Below, in pieces: positions 24,646 to 33,647 of a DNA stretch of 54,029 nt. Below the pieces are notes generated by a model. The model did no database searches. It had not been told where the DNA came from and saw only the letters and a list, made by a program, of their open reading frames with translations. The first letter of the stretch is position 1. Each line of letters begins with the position of its first letter. This DNA comes from an uncultured bacterium (GTDB lineage Bacteria > Auribacterota > Tritonobacteria > UBA1439). The stretch is from assembly GCA_937858775.1 (NCBI GenBank), contig CALLYX010000364.1:1-54029 (forward strand), in the 5' to 3' direction. The translations under genes were made by a program, and so were the position numbers.

Positions 24646-25550
24646 GATTTCCTTCCTTCGCCGGGGCCGGGCTAAACCGCCGCGCCATGCGGCGCGCGAC
24701 GCCTTATGCTAACGAAACCATCCCATACCCGCCAGAGGAATCGAGCACCCCATTTCCATCCCCCCATAACCGTCCCGTTACCTGGGCAAAGGAGTGTTTT
24801 GTCTCCATATAACGGTGGGCTCGGCGCCCATCGGATGGTTCCCCTCGTCGAATTTCTGCCGGATTTCAACGCGAGGATATGCTATCCGACGCCTTCGTTT
24901 TGTCCCTTCATCGCAATCCATGTCTTCCCCCTTTTGACATCCCCTCTCTGCGTGAACGCAGCCACTAGACCTACAATATCGTGCCGGATAGTGAGATACG
25001 TCATTTAGTATACCGACATTAATGCCGCTTTCTGGAAAACCTTCGGCAAAACGCCATGGTATATCCCATGACAGCTCGCCATAGGCGGACGCGCACTTTT
25101 GGGAGCGAGCGGCGGCGCAGGCGCTTCCCCCCTCTCTCTAGACCGAGATCTTATCCATGCCGGAACCGGGAGATCGCATTGCCAAAGAAGGCGTGCAACA
25201 CGCCGGTATCGCGGAAGGAAATGCCGACGCGCCCTGATCTACTCCGTGGACCGTAACGCGGCGGGCTCGACGCCTTTGACGCAGGCGAGGCGCGGGGGGG
25301 GCGTGGACGGATATAACCCCCGACGCCCGACCCCGGCGAACCGGGGAGCGTCGGAAACGCCCGTCTCCGGCAATACCCAGGCATAAGCAGCGTGGAGTAA
25401 CGGAACAGCCATGGCCTGTGGCGCATCCTCAAGGGTGCGCTACGGCTCATATAACGACGCGTCTCCGCTCAAGGGCGGGGCCTTTTCCCGCGGTCCAGCG
25501 CCCGCTATTTTTCCCTTTCCCTTTTCCCCCGCGTGGCTAGAATAGTCCGC
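24646..25550. other. 905-bp region without a supportable gene
   Basis: No frame here has both a convincing start and protein-like composition. The left part presumably holds the mscS promoter. The right part (25230-25445) is strongly self-complementary and is listed separately as a possible structured RNA. Confidence 0.5.
25230..25445 (+). ncRNA. Possible structured RNA or untranslated leader
   Basis: Two strong hairpins stand out. CGACGC (25321) pairs with GCGTCG (25348), enclosing CCCCGG-CGAA-CCGGGG, which has a stable tetraloop. GCGCATCC-TCAA-GGGTGCGC occupies 25421-25440. Other GC-rich segments between them could pair. It lies about 110 bp upstream of the exonuclease gene. It matches no riboswitch, tmRNA, SRP or RNase P signature I can recall. 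High GC alone can produce such stems. Confidence 0.25.
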
Positions 25551-26399
25551 ATGAGCATCCATCGCGCCGGGGAGCGCCTCCCCCCCACGCCTATCGACGC
25601 GATCAAGTTCGCCGTCCTCGACACCGAGACCACCGGACTCAACCCGGAGGAGGGGCACGAGATCATCGAGATCGGCATGGCTTGCTACGGGGCACGCGGC
25701 AAGATCTCCGCCACGTACGAAACACTCCTCCGCCCGACCCGCGCCCTCTCTCCGGGGGCGCTCGCCGTGAACAGGATCACCCCGGAACAGCTCGCTGACG
25801 CGCGCCCGATCGGCGAGAAGATCGACGAGATCCTCTCCTTCATCGGCAGGTCGGTCATCGCCGCCCACAACGTGAAGTTCGACATGACATTCCTCCACAC
25901 AGCGCTTCGCGCGCTCGGCCGCCCTGCCCTCGACAACTGGGCGATAGACACCATCGAGCTCAGCCGCCGACTATGGCCCGAGATGAAGTGCCACTGCCTG
26001 ATGTGCATGGCCCGCCGCCTCGACCTCCCGCACCGCGGGACGCACCGCGCGCTTCAGGACGTGTACGCCACCGTGGAGCTCCTCGACGCGATCATCTCCC
26101 GGATCAAGGAAGAGAAACGGCGCCCCACGCTCGCCGACCTTTCCCCGGCGCGCACCGACTTCACTTGGGGCCGGGGCGAGGCGTACGCGGCCCTTACACG
26201 CGATCTTGAATGCGCCATCCGCCGCGGATGGCCGGTGCACATCTTCCTCTACGACCGCGATACCTGCGTATTCGAGGAGAGAACCGTCGATCCCGTGCGT
26301 GTCGAGAACGGCAGTCTCTTCGCACGCGTATCCGGCGAGGACGCCGAACACGAGTTTCCCCTCATCAGCATAGCCAGGGCGCTGCCCACCCCCGCTTGA
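25551..26399 (+). CDS. DEDDh 3'-5' exonuclease (DNA polymerase III epsilon-like)
   Basis: A 282-residue protein from the ATG at 25551; a GTG at 25533 is an alternative, and neither has a clear ribosome binding site. The DEDDh residues are all visible: FAVLDTETTGLNPEEGHEII (D and E), AAHNVKFDMTFL (second D), and HRGTHRALQDVYAT (His and final Asp). About 90 extra C-terminal residues (WPVHIFLYDRDTCVFEERTV) form a beta-rich domain resembling a WYL or Sm-like module. That is unlike the epsilon subunit, whose C-terminus binds the polymerase. It is more likely a stand-alone repair or RNA-processing exonuclease than DnaQ. Confidence 0.88.
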   Translation: MSIHRAGERLPPTPIDAIKFAVLDTETTGLNPEEGHEIIEIGMACYGARGKISATYETLLRPTRALSPGALAVNRITPEQLADARPIGEKIDEILSFIGRSVIAAHNVKFDMTFLHTALRALGRPALDNWAIDTIELSRRLWPEMKCHCLMCMARRLDLPHRGTHRALQDVYATVELLDAIISRIKEEKRRPTLADLSPARTDFTWGRGEAYAALTRDLECAIRRGWPVHIFLYDRDTCVFEERTVDPVRVENGSLFARVSGEDAEHEFPLISIARALPTPA

Positions 26400-26844
26400 G
26401 CTTCTCCGGGCGCTTCTTCCTAATCCCCATGCTTCCCCGCCCGCGGCGGCCCCCTTCACCATGCGCACCCCTTTCCACGTTCTTTCTCACGCCCCCCCCG
26501 ATCCCGTGCCTCTCAAGCGCCGCCTCCCCGCTCCCCTTCCCCACCGCCTTCTCCAAACCCATCCGCCCCCGCATACCCACGGCACCCGGCAATCGCGCAC
26601 TTCACGCCGCGCGCGCCGACCGCCGCACCCCCTCAACCGTCGGCTCGACGCCGAGCCGCGCACATCGCACGCCCTCCATGCTCGAACCGCACTGCGCACG
26701 CCGGCGCAGGCGCCCTTTCCGCCCGAGGCGACGGAAAAATATACGCGGGTCTTCTACAGCGGGGCGACCTACGCGAATCCCGCCCCGGGCGCCCCGGCGG
26801 AGCGATTCACTGCGTTCTTCAAGCGGGCCGGATGAACCCGGCCC
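26400..26844. other. 445-bp pyrimidine-rich region, no gene seen
   Basis: The plus strand is strikingly C-rich (long runs of CCCC and TCC) from 26420 to 26730. Frames through it give only low-complexity Pro/Arg/His sequence. No RNA motif recognised. Confidence 0.45.
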
Positions 26845-27468
26845 TTACGCCATTCCACGCCCCGTGTTCCGCCTCCCTCTCCTCATCCTCGAATCGGACA
26901 CCGCTTCGCACATCGATTTGTACGCGGTTGCGAGCCCCTCGTGCGTAGACGAGAACTGAACCGTGTTCTTTCGATCGATCGCGAGGGCATTTCCCGTGAC
27001 GAACGCGTCCTGGTTCGCTGCAAGGAAGATGAACTCCCATCCCCTCTTTTCCCGGCACTCCGCGATCATACCGGCGATCCGCTCGTATGTGTACTCCCGG
27101 CTGACGTTCTCCATCCCGTCCGTAAGAATCGACACAACGACCGTGTCCGGCCTCTCCGCCGGGGCGAGCCCGTCGATCCGCGCCCGCAGGCCGGCGAGCG
27201 TCCTTCCGACGGCGTCGAGGAGCGCCGTCGTCCCCGATGGGACATATGTCTCGTCGTCAAGCGGCCGGAAGCGCGACAGGGGCGCACCGTCGGCGACGAG
27301 CGCATACTCGTCGTTGAAGAGCACGAGCGTAAGGCGCGCGTCCCCGGGGAGTTTCTTCTGCTCATCCATGAACCTGTTAAAGCCGCCGATGGCGTCCTGC
27401 CGGATCGACTCCATTGACCCGGACCGGTCTATGATGCACACGATTTCGGCATGCGGTGACCGTACCAT
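26845..27468 (-). CDS. Stand-alone von Willebrand factor A domain protein
   Basis: A 207-residue cytoplasmic protein; ATG at 27468 preceded by GAGGGAAAC. Nearly the whole length is one vWA domain. The metal-ion-dependent adhesion site is complete: IIDRSGSMESI (DxSGS), PSGTTALLDAVGRT (Thr) and SILTDGMENVSREYTY (Asp). EFIFLAANQDAF and the C-terminal Arg-rich tail (MRRGRRNTGRG) follow. It belongs to a widespread single-domain family whose partners are unknown; related TerY-type proteins act with kinases or phosphatases in stress and phage responses. No such partner is adjacent. Confidence 0.87.
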   Translation of the reverse strand: MVRSPHAEIVCIIDRSGSMESIRQDAIGGFNRFMDEQKKLPGDARLTLVLFNDEYALVADGAPLSRFRPLDDETYVPSGTTALLDAVGRTLAGLRARIDGLAPAERPDTVVVSILTDGMENVSREYTYERIAGMIAECREKRGWEFIFLAANQDAFVTGNALAIDRKNTVQFSSTHEGLATAYKSMCEAVSDSRMRRGRRNTGRGMA

Positions 27469-27758
27469 GTTTCCCTCGCTTTCCCCCGCCGCGCCCCGCT
27501 GCCGGGCCGGCGGGCATTGCCCGCTCCCCGTTTCTCCCCTTCCCTCTGCACACCGGCTCCTCCCCGCGCCGTCATGGGGCATGGCGACATTGCCCATGCC
27601 TATCCGTGTTCACCTTATTAGTCGCAACGGACGGGAATTTATTACAAACTATTTCCACTATTCCGCTCAGGCGCCACAACACCCCCGAAAGGGGGTATAA
27701 TCGGCGGCGGCCGGCGTATGTCCGCCGAACGCAGCACCATCCTTGGGAATCGTTTTTG

Positions 27759-28328
27759 ATGAATTCGCGAAGCCTCAAGATACCTTGGGGGAAGAAAGAC
27801 CGGCGTCTCAGGCTGGTGCCGGCGGCCGAGCCCGCGCTGGAACAGGGGCCCTCACGCAAACCCGTTTGCATGTTGACATACTGCATATTCAAGGTGACCC
27901 TCCTCTCGCAGGGCGGTCGGACCTTGAGGCAGCGCCCCAGAGTAAAGATCCAGATAGCCGGCCGGAAAAGCCTCTACGGCTTTGCCCGATTCATCGTCGA
28001 GTCCTTCGGGTTCCTTTTCGACCATTGCTTCGCCTTCTACGATAACTTCGAGCGCCCCGAGCTCTCCAAGAGGGCGTACGAGCTATTCGTGGATATCGGA
28101 GAGATGCCCGTGGCCCCCAATGCGGTGGGAGTAAAAAAGACGAGGATCGACAGGGCATTAAGGAAACCGGGAGACCGGATGCTGTTCAAGTTCGACTACG
28201 GCCAAGACTGGCGCTTCGCGGTGGAGCTTCTGGAGATCACGCGCGCCAAAGAATGGGACCTCAAGCCGGTTGTCCTCGAGCGGACCGACAGGCCCCCGAT
28301 CCAGTACCCTCCTGAAGAAGAGCGATAA
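27759..28328 (+). CDS. pRiA4b ORF-3-like protein
   Basis: A 189-residue protein; start ATG at 27759 with a weak GGGA upstream. Motifs typical of the plasmid pRiA4b ORF-3 / IS1096-passenger family are visible: CIFKVTLL, FGFLFDHCFAFYDNF, and MLFKFDYGQDWRFAVELLEI, the last being the family's hallmark. The function is unknown; relatives occur on plasmids, transposons and chromosomes. An N-terminal basic segment (WGKKDRRLRL) precedes the domain, and the family's usual VW.RI strand is altered. The preceding gap (27469-27758) shows no gene. Confidence 0.8.
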   Translation: MNSRSLKIPWGKKDRRLRLVPAAEPALEQGPSRKPVCMLTYCIFKVTLLSQGGRTLRQRPRVKIQIAGRKSLYGFARFIVESFGFLFDHCFAFYDNFERPELSKRAYELFVDIGEMPVAPNAVGVKKTRIDRALRKPGDRMLFKFDYGQDWRFAVELLEITRAKEWDLKPVVLERTDRPPIQYPPEEER

Positions 28329-28551
28329 ACGGGAAGCGGCGTCCCCCTCACCGCGTTAACTCATCTTGCGGAGGGGCTCGGATGCCGCGGCCATCCGTTT
28401 CGCCGCGCCGGATGCGGCAGGGAGAAGACGGCGGCGCGCCTTTCCCTTCGCCGATATATCGCGCCGAGCCGCTTGTCGCGTGGTATATTGATCATGGCGC
28501 GGCGTTTCTCCCGCCGGGATTCGGGGGCGCCCTGTCGGATGGGGTGGCAAG

Positions 28552-28977
28552 ATGAAGAAATGGTTTTACGCCGCCGCTATCCTTTCGGCCTCCTGTGCCT
28601 GGGCCGGCGATAGGGGCGGGAATTCCGGCACGCCGCAGAAGATGGATCGATCCGCCCCGTACTGGCACTCGTCGGAGACCGCCCCCTGGTATGATTCGTA
28701 CGGACGCCTCCGGCACGGCTACAAGGACGCCCCGATGAAGAGTCACCCAGCCGGCAAAGAGCCGTACTACTACTCGAGCGATAACTCCACATGGTACGAC
28801 TCGCAGGGGAGGTTGCGGCGCGGTCCTCAAGCGACCGATACGACAACATACAAGCCGGGAACCGAGCCATACTGGCACTACAGCGACAACTCCGCCTGGT
28901 ACGACTCCTACGGCAACCTGCGATACGGCCCCAAGGGCGTGCCGGCGGATGAATACCGAAAGGGCCTCGGCAAATAG
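28552..28977 (+). CDS. Small exported protein with three WYDS repeats
   Basis: A 141-residue protein with a signal peptide (FYAAAILSASCAWAG). Three repeats of about 21 residues follow: PYWHSSETAPWYDSYGRLRH (~37), PYYYSSDNSTWYDSQGRLRR (~76) and PYWHYSDNSAWYDSYGNLRY (~112). The consensus is PYW-x-SDNS-x-WYDS-x-G-x-LR-x-G. Linkers are Lys/Asp/Thr-rich. The aromatic and Gly pattern suggests short beta-hairpins, as in carbohydrate- or surface-binding repeats, but I know no matching family. Single gene, no operon partner. Confidence 0.75.
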   Translation: MKKWFYAAAILSASCAWAGDRGGNSGTPQKMDRSAPYWHSSETAPWYDSYGRLRHGYKDAPMKSHPAGKEPYYYSSDNSTWYDSQGRLRRGPQATDTTTYKPGTEPYWHYSDNSAWYDSYGNLRYGPKGVPADEYRKGLGK

Positions 28978-29582
28978 CCCCCCCCGCCCTCAGGCCTGGA
29001 AGGCAGGGATAACTCGAAGCGCTCCCCGAACCAGTCGTCATCCCCAGCCGCGCGTCCCCCCGCAAGGCGTCTGACGGCGTCGAGAAGAACGCGCATTGCG
29101 GCCTCGTCCGGCCCGTACAGCGGGACGCGCCTCCGGGTCGCCTCTTCCCCCGGCTCGGCCCAGCGGGCGGCACGGCCCATCCGATGAGGCCCGTGCGGCT
29201 TTTAGAGACGCCACGAGAGGCCGAGGCGCTTCGTCAGCGCCTTGATCGAATCGACCGCGCGCCGGCCCGGATTCTAACCGGGCGGACGTCCCGGTGGAGA
29301 GCGAGATTAGATCGGGGGAAGAAGAGCTCTTCAATCCGCCCCGCCGCGGCGGTATCCGGGCACCATTCCTGCAACGGGCGCAGCTTTCTCTTTCCGGGCG
29401 GGGAATGGCGGCGGAGCGGCGTAGCGCGATACGCCGTCAGGCGCCCGCAGAGACCAGCCTCTCCTTCTCAGAGTCAGGGATGGCGGACAGACAGGGGGGA
29501 GGATCAGCACAGCGCCTCTCGAAGCCGCGCATACCCACGGACGGCCTCTCCATCCCACCCCGACACGCAAGCGTACGCTTCG
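28978..29582. other. 605-bp region, no convincing gene
   Basis: On the minus strand a frame ending at 28908 contains DEAAMRVLLDAVRRLAG and DDDWFGERFELSLPS, which looks protein-like but overlaps the repeat-protein gene antisense. Another minus frame near 29210-29270 ends VDSIKALTKRLGLSWRL. These may be traces of one or two decayed genes. Neither has a clear start. Confidence 0.3.
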
Positions 29583-30002
29583 TCATTCCACCACGGTGAC
29601 CGTATCGGTAACCACCGTGGGGCCTAGTTGCTGATACATCACGGGCGGCGCGTAGAAGGGGAGCGGCGCTGAGTACGCCGGGCCGTAGCAGTACGGCGCG
29701 GGATAGCAGGCAGGCCCCCAATATCCGCCGTACGCCTCGTATCCCCGGCTTATGGCGTACGCGGCGACGCCGGCCTGTAGCGCTGAATCGACAACATACG
29801 GCCAGGCCCTGCCATGCCAATATCCCCAGCCGGGCCGCCAACCCCAACCGCGATGGTAATGCCCGCCGCCCCAGCCACCGTGACGGTACCCGCCGTGCCA
29901 GCCGCCTCCATGCCGCCCGCCCCGGCCGTGGCCGCCTCCAAATGCAGCACCCCCGAGAAGGAGAATCGCCAATCCGAGTATGATGCCGAGACCCTTCTTC
30001 AT
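29583..30002 (-). CDS. Exported Gly/His/Trp/Tyr-rich small protein
   Basis: A 139-residue protein; ATG at 30002 has a strong AAAGGAGG 6 bp upstream. A signal peptide (MKKGLGIILGLAILLLGGAA) is followed by low-complexity GGGHGRGGRHGGGWHGGYRH and GWGWRPGWGYWHGR stretches. The middle is Ala/Tyr-rich (SALQAGVAAYAISRGYEAYG) and the tail Pro/Tyr-rich, ending TVVTDTVTVVE. His clusters suggest possible metal binding in the envelope. Its closeness to the Feo iron operon (300 bp away, same strand, downstream of it) may or may not matter. No named family. Confidence 0.75.
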   Translation of the reverse strand: MKKGLGIILGLAILLLGGAAFGGGHGRGGRHGGGWHGGYRHGGWGGGHYHRGWGWRPGWGYWHGRAWPYVVDSALQAGVAAYAISRGYEAYGGYWGPACYPAPYCYGPAYSAPLPFYAPPVMYQQLGPTVVTDTVTVVE

Positions 30003-30305
30003 AACGCGCCTCCTTTCATTCCCGACGACATAGTAGGGAAGCACGCTCCATGCCAGCAGAGAGCCCGGCGCAGATAAGTTGTATAATCCTTTGCCCCGTA
30101 AGGTGATATGGCCTGAGTCTCGCAGGCGCCGCCATCTCTGCGGCTTGTCCCCTGTGCTCCATATCGTGACAGACGTGAATGCAAACAATACCCGCCGCTT
30201 CATCGGTATTCATCTTACGCCTTGCGCCGGTGCCCTATGAAACTCTCTCCCAGGGAGAGTTGCAACTACTTCCAAGCCCTTTTTACGGCCCAGATATCGT
30301 CTATC

Positions 30306-30965
30306 TCATTCCGCCACAGCAAGATATCCTCGTCCGCGCCCGATTTCCCAGTGCACAATAATGACCGCGGCCAAGGGCCGATCTATGGCAAATTGGCTGT
30401 AACCGCTTTGAAACACGTAGGATGGAGAACGTTGTATCAGTTGAATCTGCGCCCCGGGCACAATGCCCATGGCCATCATCTTTTGGATCTCGCGCCTCTT
30501 CCGTGTTGCCAGATAGACCACTGTCCCGTTGACGCCCGGCCGACCGTCGCATAGCGGCGTGATTTCCTTGATCTCGTCGGCGACAGCCCGTTCGCAGCAG
30601 AGCCCCGGAGGGATCGGCCTTCCGTGCGGGCATTTCCTGGGATGGCCGAGCAAAACGCAGATATGTTCATCGAGCCCATGGACGAATAGATGCTCGAACC
30701 GGCAGGCATCTTCGTGGAGATATTCCGGCTCCTCCCGGACCACGTTGCGGAGCAGGCATTCGGCCAATCGGTGGCGGCGGACGACATCGCGACCCGCGGT
30801 CCGACCCGGATCAGTGAGGCGGTACCCCCCTCCGACCCTTTCCACGAGCGCCAAGGCGAGCGCCTCCTCCAACGCGCGCCCCGTCTCCGGGCTTTCCGGC
30901 TCTTCCCTCCGCTCCACCTCCCGGAGATAGAGCCATTCGAGCGCCTCCTCGACCAGGGAATTCAT
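30306..30965 (-). CDS. DtxR/MntR-like metalloregulator fused to a FeoA domain
   Basis: A 219-residue protein; ATG at 30965 with GGAAGG upstream. Residues ~1-60 form a winged helix (LVEEALEWLYLREVERREEP, GGYRLTDPGRTAG). Residues ~60-135 form a DtxR-type dimerisation and metal-binding domain: RRHRLAECLLRNVV, HEDACRFEHLFVHGLDEHIC (His/Glu/Cys ligands), and HPRKCPHGRPIPP. Residues ~140-210 are FeoA (SH3-like): GVNGTVVYLATRKRREIQKM, IVPGAQIQLIQRSP. It is the last gene of the feo operon, overlapping the zinc-ribbon gene by 4 bp. It probably represses iron or manganese genes when Fe(II) is plentiful. It supplies the only FeoA domain here. Confidence 0.88.
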   Translation of the reverse strand: MNSLVEEALEWLYLREVERREEPESPETGRALEEALALALVERVGGGYRLTDPGRTAGRDVVRRHRLAECLLRNVVREEPEYLHEDACRFEHLFVHGLDEHICVLLGHPRKCPHGRPIPPGLCCERAVADEIKEITPLCDGRPGVNGTVVYLATRKRREIQKMMAMGIVPGAQIQLIQRSPSYVFQSGYSQFAIDRPLAAVIIVHWEIGRGRGYLAVAE

Positions 30966-31147
30966 CGCTGTCCTTCCTTTTTTCGGACCCTCTTTCGGAT
31001 CCATTTTATGAGGCCGGGTTCCTCCGGGGTCTCATAGCCGCAGCGCGGGCACTTGACCATCCGGCAGCCGCCGAACAGGGCGCACGACGAGCACAAACGG
31101 CGCGCGGCCATCTCATCAAACTCCATGCCGCAGAAGGCGCACTTCAT
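30962..31147 (-). CDS. Small double zinc-ribbon protein of the feo operon
   Basis: A 61-residue protein, too short for many gene finders. The Cys pairs are CAFCGMEF, CSSCALFGGC and CPRCGYETPEE, enough for one or two Zn or Fe sites, followed by a basic C-terminus (KWIRKRVRKKEGQR). Its start overlaps the feoB stop and its stop overlaps the next start, both as ATGA, so translation is tightly coupled. Such Cys-rich proteins accompany FeoB in several phyla and may aid metal handling or transporter assembly; the exact role is unknown. Confidence 0.8.
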   Translation of the reverse strand: MKCAFCGMEFDEMAARRLCSSCALFGGCRMVKCPRCGYETPEEPGLIKWIRKRVRKKEGQR

Positions 31148-33156
31148 AGCGTGATCCCCAGGAGATTGAGCAGCGTGTTCGCCGCGAAACCGCCGGAGAA
31201 GGCCAGCACGAAGATCGCGCCGGACATAAGAAGCGTCATCTTCATGCCGCGCTCCTTCTTCATGATGAGGAATTGCGCGACGCACGGCAGAAACAGCGTG
31301 ATGGTTATGACCGCCACGGTGAGCTGGTTGCCGTTCAGCGCCCCGCTCTTCTGCAGGTCGTACAGCCCCGCCGCCCCGTAATCACGGCGGAAGAACCCGA
31401 AGAGGAACGCCGTGGACGCCTGATCGGGCAGGCCGATCCAGTTCACCAGCGGCGTCATCCCCTTGATGAGAAGATCGAAGAGGCCGGTGAAGCGCCCCAC
31501 CCAGATGAAGAGACTGGCCAGGATGAACAGCGGAAAGACCTCCTTGAAATACCACACCACACGCGTATAGGTCTTGATCGCGACATTCCCGAAGCTGGGC
31601 ACGCGGAGCGGCGGCAGCTCCATGTAGAAGCTCGGCCCCTCGCCGGGCAGCACCCTCGAGAGCAGCCCCCCCGCCGCGACGAACACGACGACCATGAAGC
31701 CGGCCCACGTCAGAAGCGCCGCGGGACGGCCCTGCAACAACCCCAGGATCACCCCAATCTGCGCGGAACATGGGATCGTCAAGGCCAGCAACAGCGTGAG
31801 GATGATCTTCTCGCGGCGGGTCTCCAGCGTGCGCGTCACCATCGTCGCCATCGTGTCGCAGCCGAAACCGAGAACCATCGGGATGACCGCGCGGCCAGTG
31901 AGGCCGATCTTCTTGAAGGCCCTGTCTATGAGCATGGCCATGCGCGGCAGATAACCGCTGTCCTCCAGGATCGAAAACGCGATGAAAAAGGTGCTTACAA
32001 TGGGCAAGATGATGGCGACGGCGTACCGGATGCCAAGCGTGACGATGCCATACTCCCCGACGAAGAGCTCCTGCAGCATCGGCCACGGAATAACCGCCTC
32101 TACAAAGCGCGTGACGGGGGGCGTGATATAGCCGCTGAAGACGGTCTCCTGGAGAAAGTCGACGAGGACCCCCGCCCCGAATGAGCCGACGAACTTGTAG
32201 AGCCCCGCGTAGAGCACCGCGAGGAGAACCGGCACGCCAATCACCGGGCGCATCAGCATCCGGCTCAACCGTTCCCGGACCCCGTTTGCCCGCGCGACGG
32301 GGAAAGTCGCGCAATCCGCGAGAATCTTCTCCACGCGCGCCTTCAGGGCGATGGCGGCGTAGTAGTGGACGGAATGCCTCAGGGCGCAGCGGGCCCGGCC
32401 CGCCAGGCGCAATACGCGCTCCGCCTTCGCGAGCTCTACGTTTTGACGCAGCCAGGCAAGACCTTCCTCCTCCTCCTGTAAGAGCAGGAGCGCGCGGGTG
32501 CGGGCCGAGATGCCGTTCCCGCCGGGGAGAATTTCGACGATCGAAACGACCGCTTCCTCCAGCGCGGCCCCGTAATTCGTCAGGACACGCGTCGCGGGCC
32601 GAACCGCGGATATCTGCCCGATCAGTTCGGGAATACCCCGGCCGGTGGTGGCGACGGTCTCGACAACGGGAACACCGAGGGTTTCCTGCAACTTCGCCGC
32701 GTCGATGCGGACGCCCAATCCCCGGGCCTCGTCGGCCATGTTGAGGGCCACGATCAATGGCAGGCCCGCCTCCGCCAATTGAAGCGACAGCCCCAGCATC
32801 CGCTGGATATTCTTGGCGTCGATGACGTGTATGACCGCGCGCGCCTCCTGTTGGACCAGCAGGGAGAACGAAACCCTCTCCTCGTCCGTTATGGGCGCGA
32901 GCGAATACATCCCCGGCGTGTCCACCACTTCGTACCGGCCATCCGCGGTCTTCAACACCCCCCGCGAGACGTCCACCGTGGTGCCCGGGTAGTTGGAGAC
33001 GGTCACGTATCTCCCCGTAAGCCGGTTGAACAGCAGGCTCTTGCCGACATTGGGGCTTCCCACCACCAGCACCTTGGGGAGCGTCGGGCCGGGGCCCGCG
33101 TCTTCCACGTGACACCCGCTCCCGGCCATCTTCGTCAGCAAACGCGTCACGCTCAT
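31144..33156 (-). CDS. feoB: Ferrous iron transporter FeoB
   Basis: A 670-residue inner-membrane Fe(II) transporter; ATG at 33156 with GGAGGAAT upstream. The N-terminal G domain shows GSPNVGKSLLFNRLTGRY (G1), YPGTTVD (G2), DTPGMYSLAP (G3) and NMADEARG (G4), followed by a helical spacer. The membrane part has two Gate-type halves. Conserved segments include MLIDRAFKKIGLTGRAVIPM, LGFGCDTMATMVTRTLETRR (the Cys-containing pore motif) and PCSAQIGVILG. It starts 54 bp after arsR and is coupled to the two downstream genes. The length is slightly shorter than E. coli FeoB. Confidence 0.96.
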   Translation of the reverse strand: MSVTRLLTKMAGSGCHVEDAGPGPTLPKVLVVGSPNVGKSLLFNRLTGRYVTVSNYPGTTVDVSRGVLKTADGRYEVVDTPGMYSLAPITDEERVSFSLLVQQEARAVIHVIDAKNIQRMLGLSLQLAEAGLPLIVALNMADEARGLGVRIDAAKLQETLGVPVVETVATTGRGIPELIGQISAVRPATRVLTNYGAALEEAVVSIVEILPGGNGISARTRALLLLQEEEEGLAWLRQNVELAKAERVLRLAGRARCALRHSVHYYAAIALKARVEKILADCATFPVARANGVRERLSRMLMRPVIGVPVLLAVLYAGLYKFVGSFGAGVLVDFLQETVFSGYITPPVTRFVEAVIPWPMLQELFVGEYGIVTLGIRYAVAIILPIVSTFFIAFSILEDSGYLPRMAMLIDRAFKKIGLTGRAVIPMVLGFGCDTMATMVTRTLETRREKIILTLLLALTIPCSAQIGVILGLLQGRPAALLTWAGFMVVVFVAAGGLLSRVLPGEGPSFYMELPPLRVPSFGNVAIKTYTRVVWYFKEVFPLFILASLFIWVGRFTGLFDLLIKGMTPLVNWIGLPDQASTAFLFGFFRRDYGAAGLYDLQKSGALNGNQLTVAVITITLFLPCVAQFLIMKKERGMKMTLLMSGAIFVLAFSGGFAANTLLNLLGITL

Positions 33157-33209
33157 CCGGCGATTCCTCCATATATATGAACAGTTGTTTGTCCCATGAC
33201 GTAAAAAAA

Positions 33210-33587
33210 TTACGCGCCGCGCACGTGGCGCATTCCTTCGGCGATCAAATTCCGGATATGCTGATCGTCCAGGCTGTAATAGGCCGCCTTTCCTTTTTTC
33301 CGATACTTCACAAGCCTCTGCCCCCGCAGAAGCCGGAGCTGATGGGATACCGCGGATCCGCTGACCCCGAGAATCTCCGCCAACTCGCACACGCAGAGCT
33401 CGTGCCTGGAAAGCGCGGTTATGATCTTCACCCTCGTCGGGTCGCTCAGCGAACGAAATATCTCAGCAAGCGCATGTATCGTGTCGCCGTCGGGAATCCC
33501 CTTAGAAGCCGTCTCGACATGCCGCGCGTCCACGCGAACGATCTCGCATACATCCACGTCTTGCCCCTTCCCGCCTGCCCTTCGCAT
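33210..33587 (-). CDS. ArsR/SmtB-family metal-sensing repressor heading the feo operon
   Basis: A 125-residue winged-helix repressor; ATG at 33587 with AAGGAAGGGG upstream. The core is IFRSLSDPTRVKIITALSRH, ELCVCELAEILGVSGSAVSH, QLRLLRGQRLVKYRKKGK and AAYYSLDD. Two metal sites are suggested. One is a CxC in the recognition-helix region (ELCVCEL) plus an N-terminal Cys (DVCEIV), as in CadC. The other is a C-terminal pair DDQH...MRH, as in the alpha-5 zinc site of SmtB/CzrA. It sits first in the feo operon with its operator over the promoter, so it likely represses the whole set. Which metal it senses cannot be told. Confidence 0.9.
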   Translation of the reverse strand: MRRAGGKGQDVDVCEIVRVDARHVETASKGIPDGDTIHALAEIFRSLSDPTRVKIITALSRHELCVCELAEILGVSGSAVSHQLRLLRGQRLVKYRKKGKAAYYSLDDQHIRNLIAEGMRHVRGA

Positions 33588-33605
33588 TCCCCTTCCTTTT
33601 CTTAG

Positions 33606-33647
33606 AATATGTGAACATATATTCATATCATGAGGGCGCCATGTCAA
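33606..33647 (-). promoter_or_regulatory. feo operon promoter with ArsR-type operator
   Basis: Minus strand: TTGACA (33647-33642) is a consensus -35, and TATGAA or AATATA 14-18 bp on serves as -10. Over the -10 lies an imperfect palindrome with core TGAA-N6-TTCA (33612-33625), 9 of 13 positions matching across the axis. It resembles the TGAA/TTCA operators of ArsR/SmtB proteins. A weaker AACA-GT-TGTT dyad lies at 33180-33189, between arsR and feoB. Confidence 0.65.

Noticed and set aside
26461..26835. 124-residue plus-strand frame in the C-rich gap
   Set aside because: Low-complexity Pro/Arg/His sequence with no ribosome binding site or recognisable fold.
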